Shown here: positions 22,423 through 33,232 of the stretch, in pieces
How positions within the stretch are numbered: position 1 is the first letter of the stretch
Layout of the letters: each line of letters starts with the position of its first letter
Source of the DNA: Bidens hawaiensis
Lineage: Eukaryota; Streptophyta; Magnoliopsida; Asterales; Asteraceae
Direction of reading: 5' to 3'
Length of the DNA: 64,000 nucleotides
NCBI GenBank assembly: GCA_021521415.1
Contig: JAIQDT010009012.1
Coordinates: 1-64,000 of the forward strand
Program-made: the position numbers and the translations under genes
Notes under the pieces: model-generated
What the model saw: only the letters and a program-made list of their open reading frames with translations
Told to the model about the DNA's origin: nothing
Databases searched by the model: none

Positions 22423-23230
22423 CAATAGGGGAAATGAGGCTTGCGTGTGTATGTAGGGGTTTAAGCTTTAATGGTGGATGGTTCGGGTTCCTTTTGAGGA
22501 AAGAGTGGGTTCTCGAATGTCTTGTGAAACATTGTTTAATTGAGTTTGGTAATTACAGGGTTTGTTTGAGCTTGATGGGTTGGGTAAGTTTCAATCAACT
22601 AGCTTGGGCTTGGATACGGTTTGTATATGCCTTTTGTGAAGATGGTTCAAATGGCTATTGTGGTATTTAATGTTCAAGGAATGTGTTGATGTGTTTCTCG
22701 ATGTTTCGTAGTGGTAGGATAGTGAAATTGGTAGGTGTTACATAAGGTAAAAGTATCGGTATTTGAACCTTTTTTTTGTTGTTGGGTTGATAATGTACAT
22801 CTTGGATTTGCATGGAGTTTAAGTTGGCGATGGCATAGTTCAGGTGAGTTGGGTGTTGTTTCTCTTCGTGGTTGCGGAAAAATTGATTGCATGTGGATGT
22901 ATTGTAGTGGAAGGAGAGAATTTTAGTGGGGTAATGGTGGCAACAACGAGTTGATTGTAGTGATGGTTTGAGTGTTAATGTTCGGTGACTTGCAGTTGCG
23001 TTTTTAAAGAAACTTGACCAACATTACGTTTGAAATGGAATGTATCATAATTTATAAACCACTAAATTTAAATTGAGAAGGTTAAAACATTTATGGAATT
23101 TTGTAGACAAAATTACAAATTGAAATTTTTTATGCGAAATCGAGAACTCTTTGTGAATCACCATAGATTATTCGTGTTTCAATAAAAATGTGAGTATTTT
23201 GATATAAATGTTATATACAAGGGAATATAT
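22423..23230. other. Non-coding DNA
   Basis: G/T-rich on the plus strand to about 22980, then AT-rich. Short ORFs only; I recognise nothing. Confidence 0.4.
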
Positions 23231-23758
23231 ATATAGGATCAGGATCATGAGAGAACTTTTTTGAAATTGAGAACTATGAGAACCATTTTAGAACACAAAA
23301 AACCCAAAAACAAAAAAAATGATAAAATAAAACACAATAATAAAAAAAAGTAAAAAAACCAAAATTCTTATTTTATCATCCCGGTTTAATAAAAAAAACT
23401 CGGTTTAGCTAAATTATATACACATATGTATAATATATACATATATGTACATTTACATGTTTTTTTGTACACATGTGTATAATTTAAGATAAATAATACT
23501 GTACATATGTGTATATTACGTAATTAAAGATTATATAAAATTATACATATGTGTATAATACGATGTTTTTTTTATTTTTTTATTTTTTAATGAAACCGGA
23601 ATGAAATATAAGAATATTGGTTTTTTTTACTTTTTTTAAAATTTTAATTATTTTTTGTTTTATGATTTTTTAAAATATTTTTTTAAAGGTGTTTTTAGTG
23701 GTTCAAAATGGTTCTCAAAGTTCTCAATTTGCAATGGGTTCTCTTAGGATCCTTACCC

Positions 23759-23765
<7 letters not shown>
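23231..23765. mobile_element. Fold-back MITE with long terminal inverted repeats
   Basis: The left end (TATAGGATCAGGATCATGAG, then GAGAACTATGAGAACCATTT) is the inverse complement of the right end (AATGGTTCTCAAAGTTCTCA, then GGGTTCTCTTAGGATCCTTA). Pairing continues inward, with a CCGGTTT segment near 23385 against its complement near 23590. Flanked by TATATA runs. The centre holds four palindromic ACATATGTGTATA words. About 530 bp and non-coding. Confidence 0.75.
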
Positions 23766-23790
<25 letters not shown>

Positions 23791-24030
23791 TGTATATAAG
23801 GTATTGATAATTTTTTTTAAACGTAGGGTTTCATAGGAAGATTGAGAAACAAGCTAGTGAACCACCACAATTTCCTTGCTTTAACGATTCCCACTAAAAT
23901 AAGTATAACCATGAAAACGTCAGGCCGTGCTTGTCTTGTCTTAAATATTTTTATAAGAGGAAAAATTTGGATAAAAAAATGCTTATAATGAAAGTAGTCC
24001 ATGAATTGGATAAAATTATGTGAGAGAAAT
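23766..24030. other. AT-rich non-coding DNA
   Basis: Begins with a TA/TATG microsatellite to about 23802. No gene seen. Confidence 0.5.
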
Positions 24031-24770
24031 TTATCGTAAAATTAAAAAGTAGAAAAGAATGAACAAAATTGTATATTGAATATTACCTTAAAGAATAAAA
24101 CAAAATTGTTATAAATCAACAAAAATCGTTATGGGAATAAAATTTACAATGGGGTTCAAAATAAGTATATTGTGTATTACAATTTGTAATGAGGTATCAA
24201 GATATATAATGAAAATTGTTATGAGAACAATTTTCGTAACGAGATTTTTTTACCATAAATGTTATATAATATTTTGTGTATTAAAAATGATTTTGAGAAT
24301 TTAAAATTTACAATTTTGTGAAACAAGTAATCAAGATTAATAAGAAAGTCATGAAACTATAATTTTTATGAAAATGTTATATGAGAAAAATCAAAGAATT
24401 AAAAATTATACAATGAGAATTTCTTGAGAAATCTATGTAAAATCTTTCATGAGAAAATTTAATATAATTGAAATTGTATGATGAAAATTTTTGTTGTGAG
24501 AAATCATAATGAACAAAAATTATATAATAGAAGTTGTCATGAGAAGTCAAATTATACAAAATAAAATTGAAGAAATCCAAAGAGACATAATTATGTAATG
24601 AAAATTGTCATGAGAAATCAAGATGGGGAAAGTTGTGTAATAAATTTACCATGTGAAATCAAAATATAAGAGAATTAATAATAAAGAAAAATAAATCTAT
24701 ATAAATGAGAAATTTGTAATGAGAAATCAATATAGAGGAAACGACTAAATAAATACTTGAATAAATAAAT
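24030..24770. repeat. Decayed short-unit tandem array
   Basis: Recurring AATTGTCATGAGAAATCAA-like words, roughly 50-60 bp apart, over about 700 bp. Very AT-rich and strongly diverged. No coding potential. Confidence 0.5.
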
Positions 24771-24779
24771 TTTTCAAAT

Positions 24780-25041
24780 CATATAAAAAAATTAAAATTT
24801 AACGGTGAGAACGTTCATGTACCACCATGAATCTTGTTCAAATCTGTAATAAAATGAGGAGTCGAACATGTGTACGTATCACCGTGTTTTACACGTTTTG
24901 TCCCAAATGTCGCAATAATAACAATAATAAGTAAACAATGAGGCAATTTGAGGTGTTGAAAACATTAGTCCACGTATCACCGTGGCTCTTATGCTTCCAA
25001 CAAAAGAATAAGGAGGCAATCGGAACGCTTGCATTCGACAA
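24780..25041 (-). other. Gypsy leader remnant with three spaced motifs
   Basis: Similar in order and spacing to 58030-58275, the leader of another Gypsy element. Three plus-strand words of the form CATG(T)NCACGTATCACCGTG lie at about 24814-24832, 24868-24890 and 24967-24985, followed by CGGAACGCTTGCATTCGA. No ORF. Confidence 0.55.
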
Positions 25042-26111
25042 TGTTGAGTCAAGATTTGACCTATAAAAATGATCATAAGGAAGATTGAAATCTTCTCAAC
25101 CTCCTCAGAAATCGCTAAGTATGGAACCGGGCACATTTGGGACATCCGAGCAGGGTTTTACTTAGCCGGGCATGATATTTTTCCTATCGGGCAGGATTAC
25201 CTTCTTGAAGTCTTCTTTAGTGATAATCCGAGTAGGGTTCACTACATCTTGCAAAGTTGTTCTTGTTGGGCAAGGTTTGCTTAATAAAGTGGAATCCGGG
25301 CAAGCTTGTTGAAAGTTAATCAAGTACTTACTTTCTTGGGAAATGTTCAACTCAGAGCAAGCCACAGTGTACCGAGCACACTATGGTTGCTTAATAAGTT
25401 ATCTAACAAATAAGTTGAAGAGATTCTTGAAGAACATTATGGTAGTAGGATCTTTTCAGGCAAAGTCTGATAAGGTCAAGAAGATTGAAGTCTACCCGGT
25501 GAGTAGTTTACTAGTAAAATACTCTAAGTAAAGTCTACCCGGAGAACTGTACCCTAGCACACTTCAAGGTTACCAAGCCAGTAAAGGAAGGCAGAGCATA
25601 AAGTCTACTCGGAAAAGATTACTGCTACAAGGCCTACCCGGAAGACTTGTTTTACACCTAGTATAGTTTTGAATATGTAATTTGAATATGTATCAATCAT
25701 TAGGGTTTCTAGAAGGAATGACAGCTGTCAGTAGGTGGCAGGCCTATAAATAGAATGTTTTAGGGCACGCCTCCTACGGATTTTCCTTTACACTTTTCAG
25801 ATAAGATCGAATATTCCTGATTGAGTGTGACGGCTGTCCTAGGTTATCATTGAATATACATTCCAACAAGAAACCCTAATAGATTATCATTTGTATGTAT
25901 TGGTTTATATAAATGGAAATCTTTTGAGTTATTGTTTATGTCTGTTATCATTATTAACCTATTTACAACAAAACTCGTTTGTTTCTGATTTCACCATTAA
26001 CAAACAAGAATCTTTCCTTATTTAACAATCCGTCATTAACCTTCTTGTCGACACAATATGTGTGGGTTATGACATTGTTATTGAGTATTGAGTGATTATT
26101 CGGGACCGACA
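25042..26111 (+). repeat. 5' LTR of plus-strand SIRE-like Copia
   Basis: Starts TGTTGAGTCAAG and ends GGGACCGACA, two bases before the PBS; about 1.07 kb. From 25130 to 25640 it contains many CCGGGCA, CCGAGCA and ACCCGGA words. The left edge is inferred from TG and from the minus-strand relative ending near 62575. No 3' partner remains. Confidence 0.7.
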
Positions 26112-26113
26112 AG

Positions 26114-26126
26114 TGGTATCAGAGCC
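26114..26126 (+). promoter_or_regulatory. Primer-binding site of plus-strand SIRE-like Copia
   Basis: TGGTATCAGAGCC, a perfect initiator-methionine tRNA complement, two bases after the LTR. Confidence 0.9.
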
Positions 26127-26427
26127 ATGTTGATTGCTGATTTGGAAGATTTGTTGCTGATTGAAGATCTGAAGAAGAACAATGACGTAAGCAAAAGCAC
26201 TGTTCCATTGGAGAGTGACGTCAGCTGCTCTGTTCTTCTTTTCCGTCTAGATCTACAAACATCCGGTGTTTTCTTTTCCTTATTTCAGTTAAAGTTTACA
26301 TCTTTCTTATTATTTCTGGTTCCAATCGGACTAGATTCATCAAATCTGAGGATTTGATAGTTAGATCTGATTATTTTCAATTAAAAACTTGATTTTTTAC
26401 TTTGTTTTTGTTTTTCAAACCATCAAA

Positions 26428-27948
26428 ATGGTTGGTCTTGAAGAACAAGAAGTGTCTACTAACAAAATACCTAGACTCTATGGCAGGAAAACTTCACCAA
26501 ATGGAAAGTTCTATTTGAAGCGGTTGTGTGCTACAATGATGTAGATATGTGGAACTCAATCAGAAATGGACCACAAGCCAATGATGGTGCTGCTACTGGT
26601 GCTGTAAGAGATAGGTTGAGGAAAGTGGATGACAGAGCCTTAGCAATGATAAAGCTAGGGCTGTCTTGGGAAATACTTACCAAGGTTGCACATCATCCTA
26701 CCGCAAAGGAAATGTATGATGCAATTCTTGAAATGTTTGAGGGAAACACTGAGCTCAAGAACATAAAGAAACAAAGGCTCAAGAAATAGCTTGAGAGGTT
26801 TAAGTACAAAGATGGAGAAAGGTTGAAGTGCATCCTTGAGAGATTCTTGGCAATTGTGAAAGACCTTCGAACAACTGACTATGTCATGACTGATTTTGAT
26901 CTGAATGCCAAGCTGCTCAACTCAATGCCTAAGGAATGGTACACTGCCTGCAAATTCGTCCTCCAAAAGCCCAATTTCAATGATTTGAAAGTGGATGATG
27001 TAGTGTGCTTCCTTCAGGCTGCAGATTTGAAATGATTGAAAATGAGATGATCAAAGAAGAAAAGCCATGTTTCAATGTTTCTAATGCATTGATTGCACCC
27101 ATGGGAAATTTGTCTACCAAGAACCAACATCAAATTCCCATCATTGAGGAACCAACAGAACATGGTGGTGATACACCTAGATCATTTGTTGGAGGTAGCT
27201 CAAGTCATGGAAATCAGACAAGGTTCAATGTCCAACTTATTGAAGAAACTGACACTGCCTCAATGGCAGGTGGACATGTGCCACACCATGGTGGAAACAT
27301 TGGTCAAGCAAATGACACTTAAGCACTCTTCTCAATGTTCACTGAGTCATATAATGCATTTGTGGCTAAAAACTTAATCCACACAAGTGTCATCCAAGAT
27401 GACTTGGAACAAATAGATGCTGATAACCTTGAGGATATGGATTTAAAGTGGCAAGCTGCAATGCTAGCACTAAGAAGCAAGAGGCTATTCAATAAGACTG
27501 GTAGATCATTGCTCTCTTGGACAAATTAAAGGATTAGATTTGACAAGTCAAAGGCTATTTGTTACAACTGCCAACAGCCTTGACACTTTGCTAGGGAGTG
27601 TAACCAGCCCAGAAACATTCAAGCCAATCAGTTTCAAAATCAAGAGCCAAGAAACCAAATGCAATATCAACAGAATTATCAGCAGAATCAGAATAGAAAC
27701 AACAACTTCAACAACAACAACAATCCCAACTTCAACAACCTCAAATGTATAATCAACAAGTTGTTCCTCAAAATCAAAATCAAAACTACCAAAGAAACTA
27801 ATTCCCTCAAGCTGCTCATAACAACCTCAACAGACCCAATCAAACTCAACCAAGAAATCAAGGGAATGTAGCTGTTGCTGCACAACAAGATGGTGATTTT
27901 GACTGGAGTAATCATGAAGATGAAATCAAAGCTGCTAATGTTGCATTT
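26428..27948 (+). pseudogene. gag: SIRE-like Copia gag (plus strand)
   Basis: ATG at 26428 begins MVGLEEQEVSTNKIPRLYG. A frameshift near 26485 moves to the frame of 26526-27035, which has an in-frame TAG near 26787. Another frameshift lies near 27030. The core includes WEILTKVAHHPTAKEMYDAI. The nucleocapsid knuckle (27558-27600) reads C-x2-C, then a TGA in place of Gly, then H-x4-C. Gln/Asn-rich sequence follows. The 302 bp between PBS and ATG are leader. Confidence 0.8.
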
Positions 27949-29887
27949 ATGGCAAAGATTGAGAATGAGCTTGGAACATCATCTTCTCAGGTACAATCAC
28001 CTATCACTGACTTAAATAAAACAATTACTGCTTTGAATATGAAAATAGGCAAGCTAGAGAGTGAGTGTTTCAGAAAACAAAGCATCATAAATGGGTATGA
28101 AGCAAGTGATGCTATTAGTGAAGAGAAGATCAAAAGTTTAGAAAATGATTGTGTAAGTATCTACAGAGCTCAACAGAGGTATTGTACTGAAATTGAAGGG
28201 TTAAAGAAGATGTTGATTGAAGAAAAGGTGAAGAGCATAAAGCTGGAAATTGATAATGAGTTCTTAAAGAATTTGGTCTCCACAGGAAACATATGTGGGA
28301 TTCTGAACCAAATTAGTGAGAAAGACAAGTATAAAGCTGTTCCACCTCCATTTAATAACAAATTTTTACCCAAAGTTGACAAAAGAAAAGAGGGATAGTT
28401 ATCTCAAGCAGTTTAGAGAAGTGTTTCAAGATAAAGAGGAGTTTGTTGATCTATATAAGAAGGTTTAAGTGAATGAACAGGGAGAATATGTTGTGAAGGA
28501 AGAAGTGAAAGAAGACAAGTCAATTGGAATTCAAGTATCTGAAGATAACTTTGACTCTGAAGATCTAAATGCTGATGCTTTAAGTGATTTTAGTGATCAA
28601 ATCACTGATGAAGAAATTAAAGCTGTTGAAAGAGGTAGAAGGTATAAGAAACCAGATTCAACTGAAAAGCTGCCAGAACTTCCACCAGTGACACCAAAGA
28701 TGAAGAAAATGAATGAAAGACTTAGAAAAGAATATGTGTCTTTTGACATATGTGAAAGGTCTAAAGTCAACTATAATGCAGTAAGACCTCCAAGCAAGGC
28801 TATGCTACAAATAATCAAAGACAACAACAAGAAGAAAGTGACTGAAAAAGTTGTATGTGACAACTTTATTCCAATTTACCCAATATTTTCAAGTCATGAG
28901 TATTTGACATTGGGGAAGTGAAAACCATGGATGAATATGAAAAGAGACAATCAAGGCACAAAGGAAGCCTAGATGAAGAGTCCATGAACATGAAGAAAAT
29001 TGTCTTTGTCAAGGGAAAGATTGAAAGAAATGATATCAAGATAGATGAATTTGTTCATTTCTCAATTGACTTTGATGGTCTGAAGACTCAAAAGACACTT
29101 GGAGTTGATCCACCAATACCAAGTGAAAGGTTTAAAAAAGGAGCTGACCATGAAAAATTCAAAGGAAAAGTGTAGTACAAAAGATGTGATGAGTATGGTC
29201 ATCACACTGACACATGCAATGATAGACTCAACTGAAACCTTTCCATGTTCCTAATGAGACAAAGTTTGGACAAAACTTTGTTCTCCTTAAACTAAAATAT
29301 GAAGAATACTTGGGAAAGGGGAAGGTAAGTGAAAAAGGGAAGAAGAATGAGTCTGATCAGCCAACTGCAAAGGAGAAGAAAGCTGAAGTAAGATTAAGGA
29401 AACCAATAGATAAGAAAAATAGAAGAAGTCAATCTCTTAAGAAGACTGAGTATGTAAAGAAGAAGAATTTCCAACCATTGAGAATCATTCCCAACAATGA
29501 CATAAAATCTAATAAGGTGTGATGATTCTCAAGGATCTTCAAACACTCAAAAGAAGAGAAACATAGGTGTTCTTCCTAGAAAGAAACCTACTGTATTAAC
29601 TGGAGATGAGAAATTCTTGCTGAAACATGGTTATGAACCTTTTCCTATGGAAACCTAAAGTTGAAAACAGAGAAGAGATATGTATGGACGTGAGAGACTT
29701 TTCAAGCGAGAAAGACTATGTTGTTCAAGAAAGTAACACGGTAGATTCAGAGTATGAGAGCACAACTTCATTTGTGAAAACTCCAAGAGAGCGTGGATAT
29801 GAAACTGATGATTCAAATCACATAGAAATTACTCTTGAAGACCCTGAACCCATAACACTCACTCCTAGTGCTGCCATTGAAAATTAA
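27949..29887 (+). pseudogene. gag: SIRE-like gag-pol linker with coiled coil
   Basis: 27949-28398 is a Lys/Glu/Leu-rich probable coiled coil following DWSNHEDEIKAANVAFMAK, a junction typical of SIRE-type gag. The pieces 28469-28921, 28918-29175, 29310-29522 and 29627-29887 are Lys-rich, acidic and in several frames. A block near 29235-29290 (KFGQNF) resembles the minus-strand remnant at 62737-62961. Confidence 0.7.
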
Positions 29888-29896
29888 TCTTGCAAG

Positions 29897-31252
29897 TTGA
29901 AGAAGCTTGCACTTCATCATCAAACTAATCACTTTCTTTGTATTGTGCAGGAACAGTCCACTACACTAAATGAAGTATGGTATTTGGACAGTGGATGTTC
30001 TAGGCACATGACTTGTGACAAGAGGTCACTTGTCAACTATGAAGAGAAGTTTGAGGGACCAGTGGCATTTGGAAGTGATGAGAATGAAGGAAAAATTGTT
30101 GGAAAAGGAATTTTGACAAATGGCAAAGTTACTTTTGACAATGTTTTCTATGTTGAAGGGCGTCAATACAATCTTTTAAGCATATCCCAGATGTGTGATA
30201 AAGGTTACAAAGTTGGCTTTGATGATTCTCACTGTTTCATCTTAAGGACTGAGTATGTTATTCCACCTGACATGATCATGATGATGGCCCCAAGGAATGG
30301 AAATTTGTATGAACTGAACATGAAGGATGATGTTTCTAGGGGTGGCACTTGCTTTGTTTCTAAAGCCACTGAATATGAGTCAAAGATGTGGCATAGGAAA
30401 CTCTGCCATGTCAATCTGAAAAATATGAATAAGCTAGTCAAGGGTGAGCATGTCATTGGCTTACCTACAAGAGAGTTTAAATTGGATGACAACTGTGTCT
30501 CATGCCAGAAGGGAAAGCAGCACATGTCTTCTCACAAGACTAAACTCATCAACTCAATTGATCAAGTGCTTAAAAGGCTTCACATGGATCTCTTTGGTCC
30601 TGTGAGTGTACCAAGCATTGGGAAGAAAAGATACTGTCTTGTGATCATTGATGATTATTCAAGATATACTTGGGTTTATTTCCTAAGTACAAAGGATGAG
30701 GCTGCTGAATTCATTATGAATTGTGTTAACAGAATTGAAAATCAACTGAATAAAAGGGTTAAGGTGATGAGAAGTGACAATGGCACTGAGTTCAAGAATG
30801 GAGTGATTGAAGAATTTTTCAATAACAAAGGAATACTTCAACAATTCTCAGCTCCTAGAACTCCTGAACAAAATGGTGTTGCTGAAAGAAGAAATAGAAC
30901 ACTTATAGAAGCAGCAAGAACCATGCTTGCTGATGCTAATCTACCTGTCACATTTTGGGCAGAAGCAATCAACACAGCATGCTATGTTCAGAATAGGGTA
31001 CTGATAAACAAAAGTCACAAGAAGACTCCATATGAAATTTTCTATAACAGAAAACCCTACATCAAGTTTTTCAAAGCATTTGGATGCAAATGTTCTTTGT
31101 TGAACACAAAGGATTACTTGAACAAGTTTCAAGCTAAGTCATTAGACTGTTTCTTTGTAGGCTATTCTACACACTTAATGTCCTATAGAGTGTATGTGAA
31201 AGATCATTTGGTTGTAATTGAATCCTCAGATGTAGTTTTCAATGAAAACTAA
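29897..31252 (+). CDS. pol: Protease and integrase of plus-strand SIRE-like Copia (451-codon ORF)
   Basis: The longest intact part of this element. Protease motif DSGCSRH is at residues 31-37. The pre-integrase zinc ligands are H166, H171, C200 and C203. The catalytic triad is D231 (MDLFGP), D294 (RSDNGTEF) and E330 (VAERRNRT), with exactly 35 residues between the last two. The C-terminal part includes FGCKCSLLN. A TAA at 31250 separates it from the linker to RT. In an intact element this would be part of one polyprotein that matures itself and inserts cDNA. The ORF's ATG is internal and not the true start. Confidence 0.9.
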   Translation: MKKLALHHQTNHFLCIVQEQSTTLNEVWYLDSGCSRHMTCDKRSLVNYEEKFEGPVAFGSDENEGKIVGKGILTNGKVTFDNVFYVEGRQYNLLSISQMCDKGYKVGFDDSHCFILRTEYVIPPDMIMMMAPRNGNLYELNMKDDVSRGGTCFVSKATEYESKMWHRKLCHVNLKNMNKLVKGEHVIGLPTREFKLDDNCVSCQKGKQHMSSHKTKLINSIDQVLKRLHMDLFGPVSVPSIGKKRYCLVIIDDYSRYTWVYFLSTKDEAAEFIMNCVNRIENQLNKRVKVMRSDNGTEFKNGVIEEFFNNKGILQQFSAPRTPEQNGVAERRNRTLIEAARTMLADANLPVTFWAEAINTACYVQNRVLINKSHKKTPYEIFYNRKPYIKFFKAFGCKCSLLNTKDYLNKFQAKSLDCFFVGYSTHLMSYRVYVKDHLVVIESSDVVFNEN

Positions 31253-32149
31253 TTCAACACAGTTGATGGTGCATCATGGTTATATGATTTGGAGAAATTG
31301 ATAAAGTCTTTCAAGATCTATCCTGAAGACTATGATGAAACCTTTCTGAAAACCAATGTGATTGAAGATTCAAAACAAAAAGGATTGGATTTGGAAAAGC
31401 TGTGGAAAAAGATTGCTAGAAAAGAAAAGGAATACACATTCATAAAAGACTCCTCTAGGACAGATGTTGATCAAATCCAAGATGACAATCAAGTGAACAA
31501 TGAAAGTCCAATACAAGATCAAGCAAATGATGTTCAAGACAATCAAGAAATGCAAAATGATCAAGTATAAGATGAGGAGGATCTAAGCAATCAAAATGAA
31601 GAAGCAAGTGCTACAAGTGCAAGATTTCAAGACTTGTTTGAGGAACTGAGATCAGGAAACAATGGTGCATCCACCTCAGTTCAGATCAATGAGGAGACAC
31701 CAGCAGTTGCTGATTCTTCACCTGATTTGAGCATTGAAGATCAAGAACTCAATGAATCAAATCTTGACACAACTGTGTCTACTGATGTGATTATTCAAAC
31801 CCCCTATGTTGAAAAGAATCATCCTGCTGAACACATCATTGGCAATATACATGAAAGGGTCACAAGAAGTGACTCTGAAACTGCAAACATTTGCTTATAC
31901 TCATGCTTTCTATCCCAAATAGAACCAAAGAATATTGTTCAAACTCTTAGGGACAATAGTTGGGTACAAGCAATGCAGGAAGAGTTGGCTCAATTTAGAG
32001 AGCTACAAATTTGGGAGCTTGTAGACAGACCAAGAAATACACATGCAATTGGTATAAAATGGGTGTTTAGAAACAAAAGGGATGAAAGGAGTATTGTGAT
32101 AAAGAATAAGGCTAGACTTGTAGCATAGGGATGTCTTCAGGAAGAAGGA
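31253..32149 (+). pseudogene. pol: SIRE-like Copia linker and truncated reverse transcriptase
   Basis: An acidic Asp/Gln-rich linker (31289-31570, 31634-31850) leads into RT: NSWVQAMQEELAQF, then IGIKWVFRNK and KNKARLVA, followed by a TAG at about 32126. Copia similarity stops near 32149 (a QEEG-like block), before the palm domain. YVDD and RNase H are absent. The next sequence belongs to the LTR element starting there. Confidence 0.85.
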
Positions 32150-32890
32150 AGCGTGAATAATCCTTTTTATTAACATGAATAATCGGTATTAATAGGTATT
32201 AGCGGTGCGGAAGCGTGAATAATCGGTATTAATGGTGGAGCTCGGATCGAATCTGACTCGTATTCACTCTTGAAAGATATTTGGACGGATGACATATATT
32301 GGGAGAGAGCCTGATTCGATTAACAATAATCAATAAAATAGGATGAACACATATATGTAATCGAAACACAAACAAGATAGAACTGGCAGTATGATTTCAT
32401 TAGTCGAATGATTCTCATAAAGATGAACCAATCATACATACATTCATACATACATACATACACACACAAGAAATATCAGCCGCCTCCAGGAGAGCTCATC
32501 CTGGAGGAGGAGACTCTCTAGAAGGGATAAAACCCTAGATCTCACTCAATAAACTCACTCATACTAGACAAATGAATAAAAACATCTATTTATACTAGTC
32601 TAGCATGACTTGGTCTTCAAGCCATCCAGCCTTGGTTGAGACCAAACAATATATTTTTCACCCACAAATAAATTCGATGCCACGGTCTAAAACATAAGTC
32701 CTAACAATCTCCCAAATATACCGATGCCATTGAATTTCTTCCATGATCACCTCATAACTCGTTGTCTTTCGTTTAAATTCTCCCCCTCACGTTAAGCTTC
32801 TCCCATTGTTCATTTCAAATTATCACTCTTGTACCACTTTTGGATATAGTTGTATGGGCATGTGAACGAGGCTTTGAACTTCAAAGATCA
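32150..32890 (-). repeat. 3' LTR of the non-coding LTR element
   Basis: Matches 46836-47547 from GGTGCGGAAGCG onward. The first 50 bases differ: the TGTAAGAACTGAG terminus is missing, and two extra partial copies of GTGAATAATCGGTATTAAT precede the normal one. A CATA/CA microsatellite lies at 32432-32468. A perfect hairpin CCTCCAGGA/TCCTGGAGG is at 32483-32507. Confidence 0.8.
32483..32507. other. LTR hairpin, 9-bp perfect stem
   Basis: CCTCCAGGA, loop GAGCTCA, TCCTGGAGG. The identical structure is kept in the partner LTR at 47133-47157. Confidence 0.8.
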
Positions 32891-33227
32891 ACTTCAAGTA
32901 ACAAGGTCATCACAAAAAGAAATAAACTCAATGTGATCATCAAATAATCTTCCATTCTTCAAATCTGTTTCTTCCCTTGTAAATCATCTTCAAACCATTC
33001 CCTAAATTAAGATAGCATTCAAGTCAACCATAACCCGTTCTTGACTGTTCAAGTGACTATTTCATAGGAGGTTAAACTCTACTGATCATCCTTTCAACAT
33101 TGTTGCTCGAGATGACTCTATCTTCTCATCCGTACTAGGAAATCTGAAAACTTACAAACAATGAAACATCTTTGAAAAACCTTGGATTATTGATCTTGAT
33201 CAACTTTTCCTTAACTTGAGTCTTTTA
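32891..33227. other. Interior of the non-coding LTR element, left part
   Basis: No ORF or motif recognised. Ends at the CTTAA target site of the nested Gypsy. Confidence 0.6.
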
Positions 33228-33232
33228 CTTAA
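33228..33232. repeat. Target-site duplication CTTAA of the nested Gypsy
   Basis: CTTAA precedes the left LTR and recurs at 45353-45357 after the right LTR. A 5-bp duplication is standard for Gypsy. Confidence 0.95.

Noticed and set aside
22299..22670. 123-codon ORF with a poly-Asn run
   Set aside because: The Asn run is an AAT/AAC microsatellite and the flanks resemble no protein.
25069..25531. Short ORFs in 25.0-25.5 kb
   Set aside because: They lie inside the SIRE-like LTR and have no recognisable domain.
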